NCBI RefSeq assembly: GCF_937988725.1
Contig: NZ_CALKHS010000001.1
Coordinates: 1-64,000, forward strand
Reading direction: 5' to 3'
Origin: an uncultured Castellaniella sp.
GTDB lineage: Bacteria > Pseudomonadota > Gammaproteobacteria > Burkholderiales > Burkholderiaceae_B
Length of the DNA: 64,000 nucleotides
The notes below the pieces were generated by a model. That model did no database searches. It was not told where the DNA came from and was given only the letters and a program-made list of their open reading frames with translations. Below, one piece after another: positions 27,181 to 36,884 of this stretch (the stretch's first letter is position 1; every line of letters starts with the position of its first letter). The position numbers were made by a program, and so were the translations under genes.

Positions 27181-27211
27181 CCGTGAAGCCGGAACCGGTC
27201 CGGCTTCACGG
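27181..27211. terminator. Bidirectional terminator between LysR and purine permease
   Basis: CCGTGAAGCCGGA (27181-27193) and TCCGGCTTCACGG (27199-27211) make a 13-bp exact stem with a 5-nt loop, between convergent genes. A T-rich GTTGTTTTCC follows on the plus strand. Confidence 0.8.
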
Positions 27212-27223
27212 GCCGTTGTTTTC

Positions 27224-28612
27224 CTAGATGGCCCAGCCGCCCAGGTAGAACACGGCCAGCGCCACGGCGATGGCCAGGGTGCCGACGTTCAGCTTGCGCC
27301 ATTCGCCCGCGAACACGCGGCCGATGACCAGGGTGCAGAAGCCTAGCATGATGCCGGTGACGATGTTGCAGGTCAGCACGATGAACACGGCGCAGACCAT
27401 GCCGGCCATCGTGTCCACGGTGTCGTCCAGGTGCAGCTTGCGCACCCCGCCCAGCATCAGCAGGCCCACGTACATCAGGGCGGGTGCGGTGGCGTAGGCG
27501 GGCACCAGGGCGGCCAGCGGCGACAGGAAGATCAGCGCCAGAAAGCCCAGGCCGACGATGGTCGCCGTCAGGCCGGTCTTGCCGCCGGCGGCCGTCCCCG
27601 CCGCCGATTCGATGTAGGCGGCGGCGGGCGCGCCGCCCAGCCCGGCGGACACGATCGAACTGACGGAGTCGGCCGTCAGGGCGCGGCCGCCGTTGATGAT
27701 CTGGCCTTGTTCGTCCAACTGCCCGGCCTGGCCGGCGACGGCCCGGATGGTGCCGGTGGCGTCGAACACCGCCGTCATGACCAGCGCCAGCACGCTGGGG
27801 ATGACCACGGCGCTCAGCGCCCCGCCCACGTCCATGGCGCCGATCAGCGAATGCTCGCCGCCGAAGGACGGCAGGGCGAACAGGCCCTTGAAGGTGACGG
27901 CGGGATCCCAGATCAGGCCGACGACCGACAGGGCCAGGATGACCAGCAGGATGCCGCCGGGCACGCGGCGACGTTCCAGGCCGAAAATGGCGGCCAGCCC
28001 CACGACGGACAGCAGCGCGGGCATGGCGTTCAGCGCGCCCAGCGACACGGGCAGGCCGGGGCCGGGGTTCTTCACGACCAGGCCGACTTCATTGGCGGCG
28101 ATGAGCAGCAGGAACAGGCCGATGCCGATCCCCGTGCCGTGCGCGATGCCCACCGGCAGATTGCGCAGGATCCAGGTGCGCACCCCGGTCACGGAAATGG
28201 CGGTGAAGATCAGGCCCATCAGGAAGATGGCCCCCAGGGCGACGGCGGGCGACAGCCCCTGGCCCAGCACCAGGTCGAATGCCGTGAAGGCCGTCAGGGA
28301 GATCGCGCAGCCCACGGCGATGGGCAGGTTGGCCCACAGCCCCATCAGCAGCGAGCCGAAGGCGCTGGTCAGACAGACCGCGATGAACACGGACGAGGTG
28401 TCGAAGCCGGCCTTGCCCAGCATGGCCGGGACGACGAAGACCGAATAGACCATGGCCAGGAAGGTCGTCAGGCCGGCCAGGGTTTCCTGGCGCGCGCTGG
28501 TGCCGCGCGCTGTCAGCTGGAAGCGCTGTTCCAGCCAGTTGCCGGGGGTGGTGCGGTGCGGTGCGGCGGAGGTCTCGAACCCCGCAGGCAAAACGGTTTC
28601 CTGCTCGCTCAT
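27224..28612 (-). CDS. NCS2/AzgA-family purine permease
   Basis: This 462-aa integral membrane protein has 12 or more hydrophobic segments. Motifs are TTFLAMVYSVFVVPAML near the N-terminus, GTGIGIGLFLLLIAANEVG in the middle, FDATGTIRAVAGQAG and SAGLGGAPAAAYIESAAGTAAGGKTGLTA in part, all typical of the AzgA-like hypoxanthine/guanine/adenine branch. I chose ATG 28612 (MSEQETVLPAG), preceded by AAGG; a longer start is unlikely. It probably imports the purine bases handled by guaD and xdhABC. Confidence 0.9.
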   Translation of the reverse strand: MSEQETVLPAGFETSAAPHRTTPGNWLEQRFQLTARGTSARQETLAGLTTFLAMVYSVFVVPAMLGKAGFDTSSVFIAVCLTSAFGSLLMGLWANLPIAVGCAISLTAFTAFDLVLGQGLSPAVALGAIFLMGLIFTAISVTGVRTWILRNLPVGIAHGTGIGIGLFLLLIAANEVGLVVKNPGPGLPVSLGALNAMPALLSVVGLAAIFGLERRRVPGGILLVILALSVVGLIWDPAVTFKGLFALPSFGGEHSLIGAMDVGGALSAVVIPSVLALVMTAVFDATGTIRAVAGQAGQLDEQGQIINGGRALTADSVSSIVSAGLGGAPAAAYIESAAGTAAGGKTGLTATIVGLGFLALIFLSPLAALVPAYATAPALMYVGLLMLGGVRKLHLDDTVDTMAGMVCAVFIVLTCNIVTGIMLGFCTLVIGRVFAGEWRKLNVGTLAIAVALAVFYLGGWAI

Positions 28613-28777
28613 GAGCCTTGTCTCCTGATGATCGACCGGCTCGTGGGCCGGCTTTGTGGTGAAGGGCGCGCGGTTGCGGGAGCAACCGGCCTGATTCATT
28701 CTAGGGACAAGGTTTTGCGCTGTGAGCGCGCGGCGCTGATGACAATTATCAAGCTGCGCTGATGTGGCGGCGCCCGG

Positions 28778-30565
28778 TCAGGCGTGCTCCCACCACCAGC
28801 GGGCGGCCGATTGCACGGTCTGCATCTGGACGGTGTGCCCCAGGATGAAGTCGCCGCCGGCGATGGTTTCATCCGGGAATTCCGTGATCAGCGTGACGTT
28901 GCACGCCATGTGTTCGACGGCCGCCGCCAGATAGGGAATGCCGTGCAGCACCTGGAAGGGCGCGGCGTCGACGTGCCGGCGGTAAGTGTCCAGCTGGCGC
29001 TCGTTGTAGGCCAGGAGCGGGGCGTTGCCGGCCAGGTCGCGCGTGACCCGGTCCAGCAGCGCCAGCGCCTGGTCCCGGTATTCCCGGCGGTGGCGCAGGA
29101 TCAGGAAGAAACCCTTGGGGATGCTCCAGAGCTCGAAGCCGCGCGGCAGGTAGCCGGTGCTGGGGCGCGTCCATTCGTGGGCCGGGTAGCCGTGGAGATT
29201 CAGGTGCAGCCGGGCCTGGCTGATGGCGAAGGCGTGGTCGCGCGCGCGGCGCTCGAACCAGGGGGCGTGCTCGCGATATTCGATGTCGTCGCCCAGGGCG
29301 GAGTAGCGGGCGGCGTGCAGCATGTGGCGCGGGTTGTGCTGGCGCAGCGCCTTGTGCAGCGCATAGCCGTCGGGGTTCTCCAGCGGGATCAGCGCGAAAT
29401 GGGCGCCCGGCTCGCGGCGCAGGGCGTCGGCGGCCCGCAGCGCCCCCACCACGCCGGTCGTTTCGTTGGCGTGCTGGGCGCCGCTGATGAGGATCGCCGG
29501 TCTGGTCCCCGGATGGTAGACCCCGGCCACGGGGCGATGCTGGCGCGATGGAAAGGCGAAATGCGTGCCGTGGAACTGGTGCAACGCGTCCAGCGCGCGG
29601 CTTCTGGAAATCGGCTGCTCCAGGCCCGCCAGCGCGCCCAGCACGTCTTCGTCCGTTGCGCGGCGGGGGATGGTGAAAGCCTGCTCGTCCTGCAGGGCCG
29701 TGGCCGGTTCGAAAGACACCCGGACGCTGGCGGACTGTTCCTGCGCCAGCCGGATGTCCGGGATGATCTGGCCCGGCTGCAGGCCGCGGCTGCCGGCGGG
29801 GCGGCCGGAGTGGCGCTGGAAGAACTCGAGCAGGGAAAAATAGATGTCCTCGTGCAGGGCTTCCGTGGTGCTGATGGTTTCGTGGCCCACGGCCAGCGGC
29901 TGTTCGATGCCGGGCAGGGAGGCCTGGATCAGCAGGCGGTCGAAGTACGGTTCGCTGGCCCCCCAGTCGTGCCCGGTGACCGCCTGCAGGACGGCGTCGT
30001 AGCACTGCTGGTATTCGCATTCCAGCGGGACGTGGACGAGATGCGGCTGTTCGTGCCGGATGAGCCAGGCGCATGGAACGCAGACCGTCTGTCCCAGGGC
30101 GTCGGTCCGCAGGCGGTTCGGCGCGAAGATGCGCTGGGTGCGGACGGCGCCCCCCGCATACTGCAGTTCGACCTGGTACCAAAGGTCCGGGTGCTCGCCG
30201 CTGGGTTCGGCCGGGCGTGCTTCGAATTCCACGTCGACCCCGGGCAGCAGGGCCGCCAGCGGATAGGCTTCCAGTCGGAATCGGCCGGGATGGCAGGCCG
30301 GATGGACGGGATAGCGGACCAGGACCCGGCTCAGGTCCGCGCGGTCGGCTTCTTCCAGGAAATAATGGACCAGCGGCTTGTAGGCGCTGTGCGCGTGGGC
30401 CTGGATGCCGTGTTCCGCCAGGGCGGCCGTCAGGGCCTGCCGGGCGGGCAGGCCCTCGAACAGCCAGATGCGGACCGGCTGCGCCGGCTGCTCCCGGATC
30501 AGCCGCGCCAGCAGGGCGTCCGTGGATCGGTCGAATCGTTGATTCAGCAGCGTGTGCTCAGCCAT
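28778..30565 (-). CDS. M14-family zinc metallopeptidase, large form
   Basis: This 595-aa protein has no signal peptide. The C-terminal half is a zinc carboxypeptidase fold: metal pair HxxE at His365/Glu368 (GAQHANE), a third His at about 458 (LNLHGY), and catalytic Glu562 (LITEFPDE). The first 330 residues match no domain I recognise. It is translated directly after the ABC permease (8-nt gap), so it likely hydrolyses an imported peptide or amide in the cytoplasm; an amidohydrolase-like role on a non-peptide substrate is also possible. The start at 30565 follows the operon layout. Confidence 0.85.
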   Translation of the reverse strand: MAEHTLLNQRFDRSTDALLARLIREQPAQPVRIWLFEGLPARQALTAALAEHGIQAHAHSAYKPLVHYFLEEADRADLSRVLVRYPVHPACHPGRFRLEAYPLAALLPGVDVEFEARPAEPSGEHPDLWYQVELQYAGGAVRTQRIFAPNRLRTDALGQTVCVPCAWLIRHEQPHLVHVPLECEYQQCYDAVLQAVTGHDWGASEPYFDRLLIQASLPGIEQPLAVGHETISTTEALHEDIYFSLLEFFQRHSGRPAGSRGLQPGQIIPDIRLAQEQSASVRVSFEPATALQDEQAFTIPRRATDEDVLGALAGLEQPISRSRALDALHQFHGTHFAFPSRQHRPVAGVYHPGTRPAILISGAQHANETTGVVGALRAADALRREPGAHFALIPLENPDGYALHKALRQHNPRHMLHAARYSALGDDIEYREHAPWFERRARDHAFAISQARLHLNLHGYPAHEWTRPSTGYLPRGFELWSIPKGFFLILRHRREYRDQALALLDRVTRDLAGNAPLLAYNERQLDTYRRHVDAAPFQVLHGIPYLAAAVEHMACNVTLITEFPDETIAGGDFILGHTVQMQTVQSAARWWWEHA

Positions 30566-30573
30566 GATTGCTC

Positions 30574-31443
30574 CTATGCCTTGCCGCGCGGATCCAGACG
30601 GTCGCGCGACCAGTCCGCCAGCAGGTTCAGACCCAGTACCGTCAGCATGATGGCCAGGCCGGGAAAGACGCTGACCCACCAGGCCGTCTGCAGGTAGGTC
30701 CGTCCGTCGGCCAGCATGCCGCCCCAGCTGGGAATGGTGGGGTCCACGCCCAGTCCCAGGAAGGTCAGGCTGCTTTCCAGCAGAATGTTGTTGCCCACGT
30801 TCAGGGCCATCAGGATGACGACCGGCCCCAGCAGATTGGGCAGGTAGTGGTGGCGGATCTGGGCCAGGTCGGACACCCCGAAGGCGCGGGCGGCCTGGAT
30901 GAATTCCCGGTCGCGCAGCTCGATCACCTGGGCGCGGACCAGCCGCGCGTATTGCACCCACTGCGCCAGGATCATGAAGATGATCAGGTTGCGCACGCTG
31001 CCGCCGACGATGGCGATGAAGGTGATGGCGATGAGGATGAAGGGCAGGGCCAGCTGGACGTCCACGCAGCGCATCAGCAGGGTCTCCCAGATGCCGCGAT
31101 AGTAGCCGGCGATCAGGCCGACCACGACGCCGATGATCACGGCGCCCAGCACGGACAGCACGCCCACCGTCAGGGAAATGCGGCCGCCGACGATGACGCG
31201 CGCCAGGATGTCGCGGCCCAGCGGATCGGTGCCCAGGATGTGGCTGGCGCTCACGAACGGGGCCGTCAGGCGGGCCGCCAGGTCCATGGTTTCGCCGCCG
31301 TCCGGAAACAGCCAGCCCGACAGCAGCACCGCCCCGGTGATGCCGCCCGCGAACAGCAGGCCCAGGACCAGTTCCAGCGCGCCGCGTCGGCGGGGTGTCT
31401 TGAGCGTGACGGAAGGAAGGGTGTCGGGCGGTGTGCTCATCAT
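30574..31443 (-). CDS. Peptide-type ABC importer permease, DppC-like
   Basis: This 289-aa inner-membrane permease has about six hydrophobic segments, the HILGTDPLGRDILARVI extracellular motif typical of DppC/OppC, and the EAA-like loop RDREFIQAARAFGVSDLAQI. The ATG overlaps the stop of the DppB-like gene as ATGA. It has a slightly long N-terminal cytoplasmic tail. Confidence 0.92.
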   Translation of the reverse strand: MMSTPPDTLPSVTLKTPRRRGALELVLGLLFAGGITGAVLLSGWLFPDGGETMDLAARLTAPFVSASHILGTDPLGRDILARVIVGGRISLTVGVLSVLGAVIIGVVVGLIAGYYRGIWETLLMRCVDVQLALPFILIAITFIAIVGGSVRNLIIFMILAQWVQYARLVRAQVIELRDREFIQAARAFGVSDLAQIRHHYLPNLLGPVVILMALNVGNNILLESSLTFLGLGVDPTIPSWGGMLADGRTYLQTAWWVSVFPGLAIMLTVLGLNLLADWSRDRLDPRGKA

Positions 31444-32363
31444 TTGATCCGGATGCGGGGGTCCACGAGCCCGTAGGCCATGTCGACCAGCAGGTTCGCC
31501 AGCACGATCAGCAGGGCCAGGATGGTCACGGCGGCCTGCAGGACGGGGTAGTCGCGCCCCGAGATGGCCTCGAAGGCCAGCGTGCCCAGGCCGGGCCAGT
31601 TGAAGACGCGCTCGACCACCACGATGCCGCCGATCAGTCCGCCGAACTGCAGGCCCAGGAAGGTGATGACCGGGATGGCGCAGTTGCGCAGCGCGTGCTT
31701 GTACAGGACGGTGCGCTCTTTCAGCCCCTTGCTGCGCACCACCATGATGTACTGGGCGTTCAGGGTTTCCAGCATGGACGTGCGCACCAGGCGGACCGTC
31801 GTCGCGGACAGGATGATTCCCATGGTCAGCGCCGGCAGCACGACGCTGGTGGCGTCCGTCATCCCCGACGGAGGGAAGACCGGATAGATGATGGCGAACA
31901 GCAGCACCAGCATCAGGGCCAGCCAGAAGTTGGGGAAGGACAGCCCGACGAGCGTCAGGATCCGGATCGTCTGGTCGGACCAGGAGCCCTGGTGCACGGC
32001 CGCGTGGATGCCCAGGGGAATGGAGATGATCAGCGAGAAGGCCAGCGAGCAGAAGGTCAGCCACAGCGTGGCGGGCAGCGCGGTGGCGATCAGGCCGCCG
32101 ACGGATGCGCCGCCCAGGAAGCTTCTGCCGAAGTCGCCGTGGACCATGCCCCACAGGAAATGCCCGTACTGCACCAGGAAGGGCTGGTTCAGGCCCAGGC
32201 CTTCGCGGATGCGCTGCAGGTCGGCTTCCGTGATGCTGCCGGCTCCCTGGGCCAGCATCAGGGCCGGGTCGCCCGTCAGGCGGACGGCCCAGGACACCAG
32301 CAGCGTCACCACCAGGATGACGAACACCGCCTGGAAGAGGCGCTTGACCAGGAAACCCGTCAT
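31440..32363 (-). CDS. Peptide-type ABC importer permease, DppB-like
   Basis: This 307-aa permease has the DppB signatures: a first helix FLVKRLFQAVFVILVVTLL, GLNQPFLVQYGHFLWG, GDFGRSF, and the EAA loop SMLETLNAQYIMVVRSKGL. It pairs with the DppC-like protein downstream; the binding protein gene ends 6 bp upstream. Confidence 0.92.
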   Translation of the reverse strand: MTGFLVKRLFQAVFVILVVTLLVSWAVRLTGDPALMLAQGAGSITEADLQRIREGLGLNQPFLVQYGHFLWGMVHGDFGRSFLGGASVGGLIATALPATLWLTFCSLAFSLIISIPLGIHAAVHQGSWSDQTIRILTLVGLSFPNFWLALMLVLLFAIIYPVFPPSGMTDATSVVLPALTMGIILSATTVRLVRTSMLETLNAQYIMVVRSKGLKERTVLYKHALRNCAIPVITFLGLQFGGLIGGIVVVERVFNWPGLGTLAFEAISGRDYPVLQAAVTILALLIVLANLLVDMAYGLVDPRIRIK

Positions 32364-32369
32364 GGCGGC

Positions 32370-33896
32370 TTATTGCACGGAGGCGTCGATGAAGCGGAAG
32401 CGCCCGTCCGAGGGGATGGTCAGGTCCTTGACGCGGTCATTGACGCCGAAGACGGCCTTCAGGCTGTACAGGGGCATTTCCAGCGCCTGGTCCTGCACGT
32501 AGCGGGCGATGTCCTGCAGCGTCTTCAGCCGCTTCTCGCGGTCGTAGGTGCCGCGCTGGGCCTCCAGCATGGCGTCCAGCTTGGGGTCCTTGTCGTAGGG
32601 ATTCCATTTCTGGCCCGAGTGGTACATGGCATAGGCGGTATTGTCGTAGTCGAAGGTCCAGCCGCCCCAGGTGTTCTGCCACATATTGCCGGTCTTGCCG
32701 TTGGGGATGATGTCGTTGAGCAGGACGTTGGTCTCATAGCCCTTCAGGGTGGGCTTCAGGCCCGCCGCCTGCAGGTAGCCGGCGACCGCCTGGGCGACTT
32801 CGCGGAAGTTCTGGTCGCTGCCGCGGTAGTCGATCTGCACCGGAGTGCCGGGCTTGACGCCCTGCTGCTTCAGGATCTCCCGGGCCTTGGCCAGGTCGAA
32901 GGGCACGACCTTCAGCGTCGGGTCGTAGCCGAACGACAGCTTGCCCTGGAAGCTGGCCGTCGGGACCGCGTAGCCCAGCAGGATCTGCTTGATGATGGCG
33001 TCGCGGTCCACGGCCATGATCAGCGCCTTGCGCACTTCCTTGTTGGCGGTGATGCCGTCCCGGGTGTTGTAGCGCAGCGCCACGGTGGTGGGACCGTCGA
33101 TGTCCACGATCTTCAGGTTCTTGTTTTCCTTGATGACGGAGGTCATGCTCAGGGGGATGTTGGCGGCGATGTCCAGCCGGCCCGCCAGCAATTCAGAGGC
33201 CTGGGTGGACGGTTCCGTGATGTAGCGGTACACCACCTTGTCCAGCTTCGGCGCGCCGCCCCAGTAATCGGGATTGCGTTCCAGCGTCAGGCTGATCTTG
33301 GGTTCGTAGCTGACGAAACGGAAGGGGCCGGTGCCCACCGGGTGCGTGTTGAAATAGGCGTCGCCCTTTTCCTGGATGTAGCGCGGCGGCACGATCATGG
33401 CGCCGTAGCCCGCCAGCTTGGTCAGGAGCACCGGGTCGGGCTGGCTCAGGATGAAGTCCACCGTGAGGTCGTCCACGACCTTGACTTCCTTGATGGCGTT
33501 GTAGTTGGACTGCTGCGGTCCTTTCTTCCCTTCGTCGCCCAGCAGGCGGTCGAAGGTGAATTTGACGGCCTGCGCGTTGAAGGGTTCGCCGTCGTGGAAT
33601 TTGACGTCCTTGCGCAGAGTGAAGCGGATGCGGGTGTCCTTGTCCAGCATTTCCCAGTGCGTCGCCAGGCCGGGCACCAGCTTCATGTCGGCGCCGCGCA
33701 TGGTCAGGCCGTCGTAGAGCTGGCTGCCGACGTTGCCCCAGGCCACCAGGAAGGTGTCGATCGGATCGAAGCTGCCGGGGTCGCCGGGCGCGAACGGAGC
33801 GACGGTCAGCGTGCCGCCGGCGGCATGGGCGCCGGGCGCGCCCAGCGCGGAAAGCGCCAGGGCGGCGGCCAGGGCGAGCGGTTTGAGGGTGGTCAT
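32370..33896 (-). CDS. Peptide-type ABC importer substrate-binding protein
   Basis: This 508-aa SBP family 5 (DppA/OppA) protein has a signal peptide (MTTLKPLALAAALALSALG) ending near GAHA at residue 25. It contains family motifs TLRKDVKFHDGEPFNA (about residues 96-111) and NPDYWGGAPKLDKV. It delivers peptides or other amide/amino compounds to the permeases. The gene lies between the ATPase gene (13 bp) and dppB-like (6 bp). Confidence 0.92.
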   Translation of the reverse strand: MTTLKPLALAAALALSALGAPGAHAAGGTLTVAPFAPGDPGSFDPIDTFLVAWGNVGSQLYDGLTMRGADMKLVPGLATHWEMLDKDTRIRFTLRKDVKFHDGEPFNAQAVKFTFDRLLGDEGKKGPQQSNYNAIKEVKVVDDLTVDFILSQPDPVLLTKLAGYGAMIVPPRYIQEKGDAYFNTHPVGTGPFRFVSYEPKISLTLERNPDYWGGAPKLDKVVYRYITEPSTQASELLAGRLDIAANIPLSMTSVIKENKNLKIVDIDGPTTVALRYNTRDGITANKEVRKALIMAVDRDAIIKQILLGYAVPTASFQGKLSFGYDPTLKVVPFDLAKAREILKQQGVKPGTPVQIDYRGSDQNFREVAQAVAGYLQAAGLKPTLKGYETNVLLNDIIPNGKTGNMWQNTWGGWTFDYDNTAYAMYHSGQKWNPYDKDPKLDAMLEAQRGTYDREKRLKTLQDIARYVQDQALEMPLYSLKAVFGVNDRVKDLTIPSDGRFRFIDASVQ

Positions 33897-33909
33897 GGTG
33901 TGGACTCCT

Positions 33910-35787
33910 TCAATGAAGTTCGGGGACGGGGCATTCGGGGGCCGGGGACGCCTGCTGCGCCGCCCAGTGGCCCTGGCCGAGATCGGCCAGGGGATGGATC
34001 GCGGGCGGGTCGTCCACGCGGTGGATGACGCTGGGGATGTCCCCGGTGGCCAGCGGGGTGTCCATGCGCCGGGCCGGGTCCGCCACCGGGACGGCCGACA
34101 GCAGGCGGCGCGTGTAGGGATGCGCCGGGGTTTCGAACACCGCCTGGCGCGGGCCGAGTTCGACGATCTGGCCCAGGTACATCACCGCCACGCGGTGGCT
34201 GATCTGCTCGACCACGGCCATGTTGTGCGTGATGAACAGATAGGCCAGGCCGTGCTCTTCCTGCAGCCGCATGAACAGATCCAGGATCTGCGCCTGGGTG
34301 GAGGCGTCCAGGGCGGACACCGATTCGTCGGCGATGATCAGGCGGGGTCTGCAGGCCAGGGCGCGGGCGATGCAGACGCGCTGGCGCTGGCCGCCGGAAA
34401 ATTCGTGCGGCAGGCGGCCGGCATGCCCGGCCTGCAGGCCGACGTGGACCAGCAGCTCCCGGACCCGCGTGTCGATTTCCTGTTTGTCGCGCAGCAGCCC
34501 GTGCGTGATGATCGGTTCGGCGATGCTGAAGCCGACGGTCTTGCGCGGATCCAGGGACGCGTAGGGGTCCTGGAAAATGTACTGGATTTCCTGCCGCAGG
34601 CGCTGCCGCCGGGCGCGGTCCATCCGGAAGATGTCCTGGCCCTGGTACAGGATGCTGCCCGCGGACGCCGGCACCAGCTGCTGGATCGACTTGCCGACGG
34701 TGGTCTTTCCGCTGCCGGATTCGCCCACCAGCGCCAGCGTCTCGCCGGGGTACAGATCGAAGCTGACGTGCTCGACGGCATGCACGTGGTGCGTCGCCCG
34801 GCCCAGGAAGTCGCGCGCCACGTCGAAGCGCGTGGACAGGTCGCGCACCTGCAGGAGGGGCGCGCCGTAGTCGGCCGTGTCCTGGGCGCGGGTGGCGCCC
34901 AGCGTTTCCAGGGTGCCGTCCTCGCGCAGCTGGACCAGGGGCGTCCGGTAGGGCAGCGGCTTGCCCTGCAGGGCCCCCAGCCGGGGGACGGCCGCCAGCA
35001 GCGCCTGCGTGTACGGATGCCGGGGACGGTTGAAGACGTCCGCTACGGGGCCTTCCTCGACCTTTTTCCCGTGGCGCATGACCACGACGTCGTCGGCGAC
35101 CTGGGCCACGACGCCCATGTCGTGGGTGATGAAGATCACCGCCGTGCCGAACCGGGACTGCAGGTCGCGGATCAGGTTCAGGATCTGGGCCTGTATGGTG
35201 ACGTCCAGCGCGGTCGTGGGTTCGTCGGCGATCAGCAGTTGGGGCTGGCAGGCCAGCGCCATGGCGATCATCACCCTCTGGCGCTGTCCGCCCGACAATT
35301 GGTGGGGATAGCGGTCCAGGACCTGCTCGGCATCGGGCATGCGCACGGCGTCCAGCATTTCCTTCGCCTTGCGCCGGGCGGGCGCCGCGCCCAGGCGCTG
35401 GTGCAGCATGATGGCTTCCATGATCTGGGCGCCGACGCTGAAGACGGGGTCCAGCGAGGTCATGGGTTCCTGGAAGATCATGGAGATTTCATTGCCCCGC
35501 AGGCGATGCAGGCGGGACGTCGAGGCGCGGACGATGTCCAGCGGCCCGTCCTTCGCCTGGAACAGGGCCTGGCCGGACAGGATCCGGCCCGGCGTGTAGT
35601 CCAGCAGCCGCATCAGGGCCATGGACGTCACGGATTTGCCGGAGCCCGATTCGCCCACGATGGCCAGCGTCCGGCCCGCGGCCACCTCGAAGCTGAGATC
35701 GCTCACGGCCTCGAAGGGCCCGTCGGGCGTCGGGAATGCGATGGTCAGGCGGCGAAGCGACAGTAAAGGAGCGACGGCTGGCGGCAT
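33910..35787 (-). CDS. Fused double ATPase of a peptide-type ABC importer
   Basis: This 625-aa protein joins a DppD-like and a DppF-like ATPase in one chain, as in GsiA. Domain 1 (about residues 8-260) has GESGSGKSV, LSGGQRQRVMIAMAL and LLIADEPTTALDV. Domain 2 (about 325-575) has GESGSGKTT, FSGGQRQRVCIARAL and LIIADESVSALDA, where Walker B ends DES instead of the usual DEP. Each is followed by the oligopeptide-type C-terminal extension RHPYTQALL / AHPYTRRLL. It is the first gene of the minus-strand transporter operon. Confidence 0.92.
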   Translation of the reverse strand: MPPAVAPLLSLRRLTIAFPTPDGPFEAVSDLSFEVAAGRTLAIVGESGSGKSVTSMALMRLLDYTPGRILSGQALFQAKDGPLDIVRASTSRLHRLRGNEISMIFQEPMTSLDPVFSVGAQIMEAIMLHQRLGAAPARRKAKEMLDAVRMPDAEQVLDRYPHQLSGGQRQRVMIAMALACQPQLLIADEPTTALDVTIQAQILNLIRDLQSRFGTAVIFITHDMGVVAQVADDVVVMRHGKKVEEGPVADVFNRPRHPYTQALLAAVPRLGALQGKPLPYRTPLVQLREDGTLETLGATRAQDTADYGAPLLQVRDLSTRFDVARDFLGRATHHVHAVEHVSFDLYPGETLALVGESGSGKTTVGKSIQQLVPASAGSILYQGQDIFRMDRARRQRLRQEIQYIFQDPYASLDPRKTVGFSIAEPIITHGLLRDKQEIDTRVRELLVHVGLQAGHAGRLPHEFSGGQRQRVCIARALACRPRLIIADESVSALDASTQAQILDLFMRLQEEHGLAYLFITHNMAVVEQISHRVAVMYLGQIVELGPRQAVFETPAHPYTRRLLSAVPVADPARRMDTPLATGDIPSVIHRVDDPPAIHPLADLGQGHWAAQQASPAPECPVPELH

Positions 35788-35918
35788 GGTGGGGGCGGGC
35801 TGTCCGTGGTTCAGGCCCGGTGCGGAGACGACGGAGGCATTCCCGATCTTAAGTCCCCCCGCACGCCTCCGGTACGCTGATTTACCCCAAGTTACCGTCC
35901 GGCGGCGCCCCCGGGCTT

Positions 35919-36884
35919 TCAGGACGGTGTCGCGGACCCCTGCGCGCCCAGGCTGGCCTGCAGCATGGACGCGACCCGGACGATGCACTGGCGCAGCCAG
36001 ATGACTTCGGCCGCGCCGTGGCAGCGGCGGTGCCACAGCAGGTAGAAGCGCATGGCCGGGAAGGGGAAGGGCGAGGGCAGGATGGTGATGGGCAGATAGC
36101 GGGCGTAGTGCTGGGCGAACTGCCGCCCCGTGGTGAAGACCAGGTCGGTGCGCAGCAGCATGCCCGCGACCTGGCCGAAATAGGGGATGGTCATCTGGAT
36201 GTTGCGCCGCAGGCCCTGGGCGGCCAGATAGCCGTCGATGAAGCTCTGCCGTTCGGAGACGTAGGGAAAGGGCGCCAGGTGGGGCAGTTCCAGATACTGC
36301 TTCAGGCTCAGTTCCCGGTGCGCGATGGGGTTCTGGCTGCCCACCATGCAGACGACTTCGTCGTCGAACAGCCGCGCCATGTGCATCTGGGGCGGCGGTT
36401 CCAGCCAGTTGCCGATCACCACGTCCAGACCGCCGTCCTCCAGGCCGCCGGCGTAGTCGTAATCGGCATTGATCGGGTGTACGATGAATTTGGCATGGGG
36501 CGCTTCGCGGCGCAGGATTTCGGCGATGTTCGGCAGGAACATCGCATCCAGGTAGTCGGGGGCGCCCAGGTGGAATTCGCGCGTCGAATGGGCCGGATCG
36601 AATTCTCCGGGAGGCTGGGTGATGCGCTCGATGGCGGACAGCGCTTCGTTGGCATGGGCCAGCAGTTCCTGGCCGCGTTCGGTGGCGACCATGCCGGTCT
36701 TGCTGCGCACCAGGATCGGGTCGCCGGTGATGTCGCGCAGCCGCCGCAGCGAATTGCTGAGCGCGGGCTGGGAAAGGCCCAGCTTGATCGCGGCGCGCGA
36801 CACGCTCTGTTCGGTCAGCAGGATCTGCAGGATGCGCAGCAGGTGGGTGTCCATGGAATCACGGGTTTTGCTCATGCGGACCAT
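35919..36884 (-). CDS. LysR-family regulator of xanthine dehydrogenase genes
   Basis: This 321-aa LysR protein has an HTH at QSVSRAAIKLGLSQPALSNSL and an effector domain. It is a paralog of the LysR at 26194-27129. It is divergent from xdhA (132-bp spacer), which points to control of the xdh-guaD-amn operon; it also lies 131 bp upstream of the peptide transporter genes, so it might affect those too. ATG 36884 is used; ATG 36875 is an alternative. Confidence 0.9.
   Translation of the reverse strand: MVRMSKTRDSMDTHLLRILQILLTEQSVSRAAIKLGLSQPALSNSLRRLRDITGDPILVRSKTGMVATERGQELLAHANEALSAIERITQPPGEFDPAHSTREFHLGAPDYLDAMFLPNIAEILRREAPHAKFIVHPINADYDYAGGLEDGGLDVVIGNWLEPPPQMHMARLFDDEVVCMVGSQNPIAHRELSLKQYLELPHLAPFPYVSERQSFIDGYLAAQGLRRNIQMTIPYFGQVAGMLLRTDLVFTTGRQFAQHYARYLPITILPSPFPFPAMRFYLLWHRRCHGAAEVIWLRQCIVRVASMLQASLGAQGSATPS

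Noticed and set aside
31431..34028. An 865-codon plus-strand frame opposite the peptide importer genes
   Set aside because: It is rich in Gly/Gln/Asp/His with no domain pattern, exactly opposite well-supported permease and binding-protein genes.
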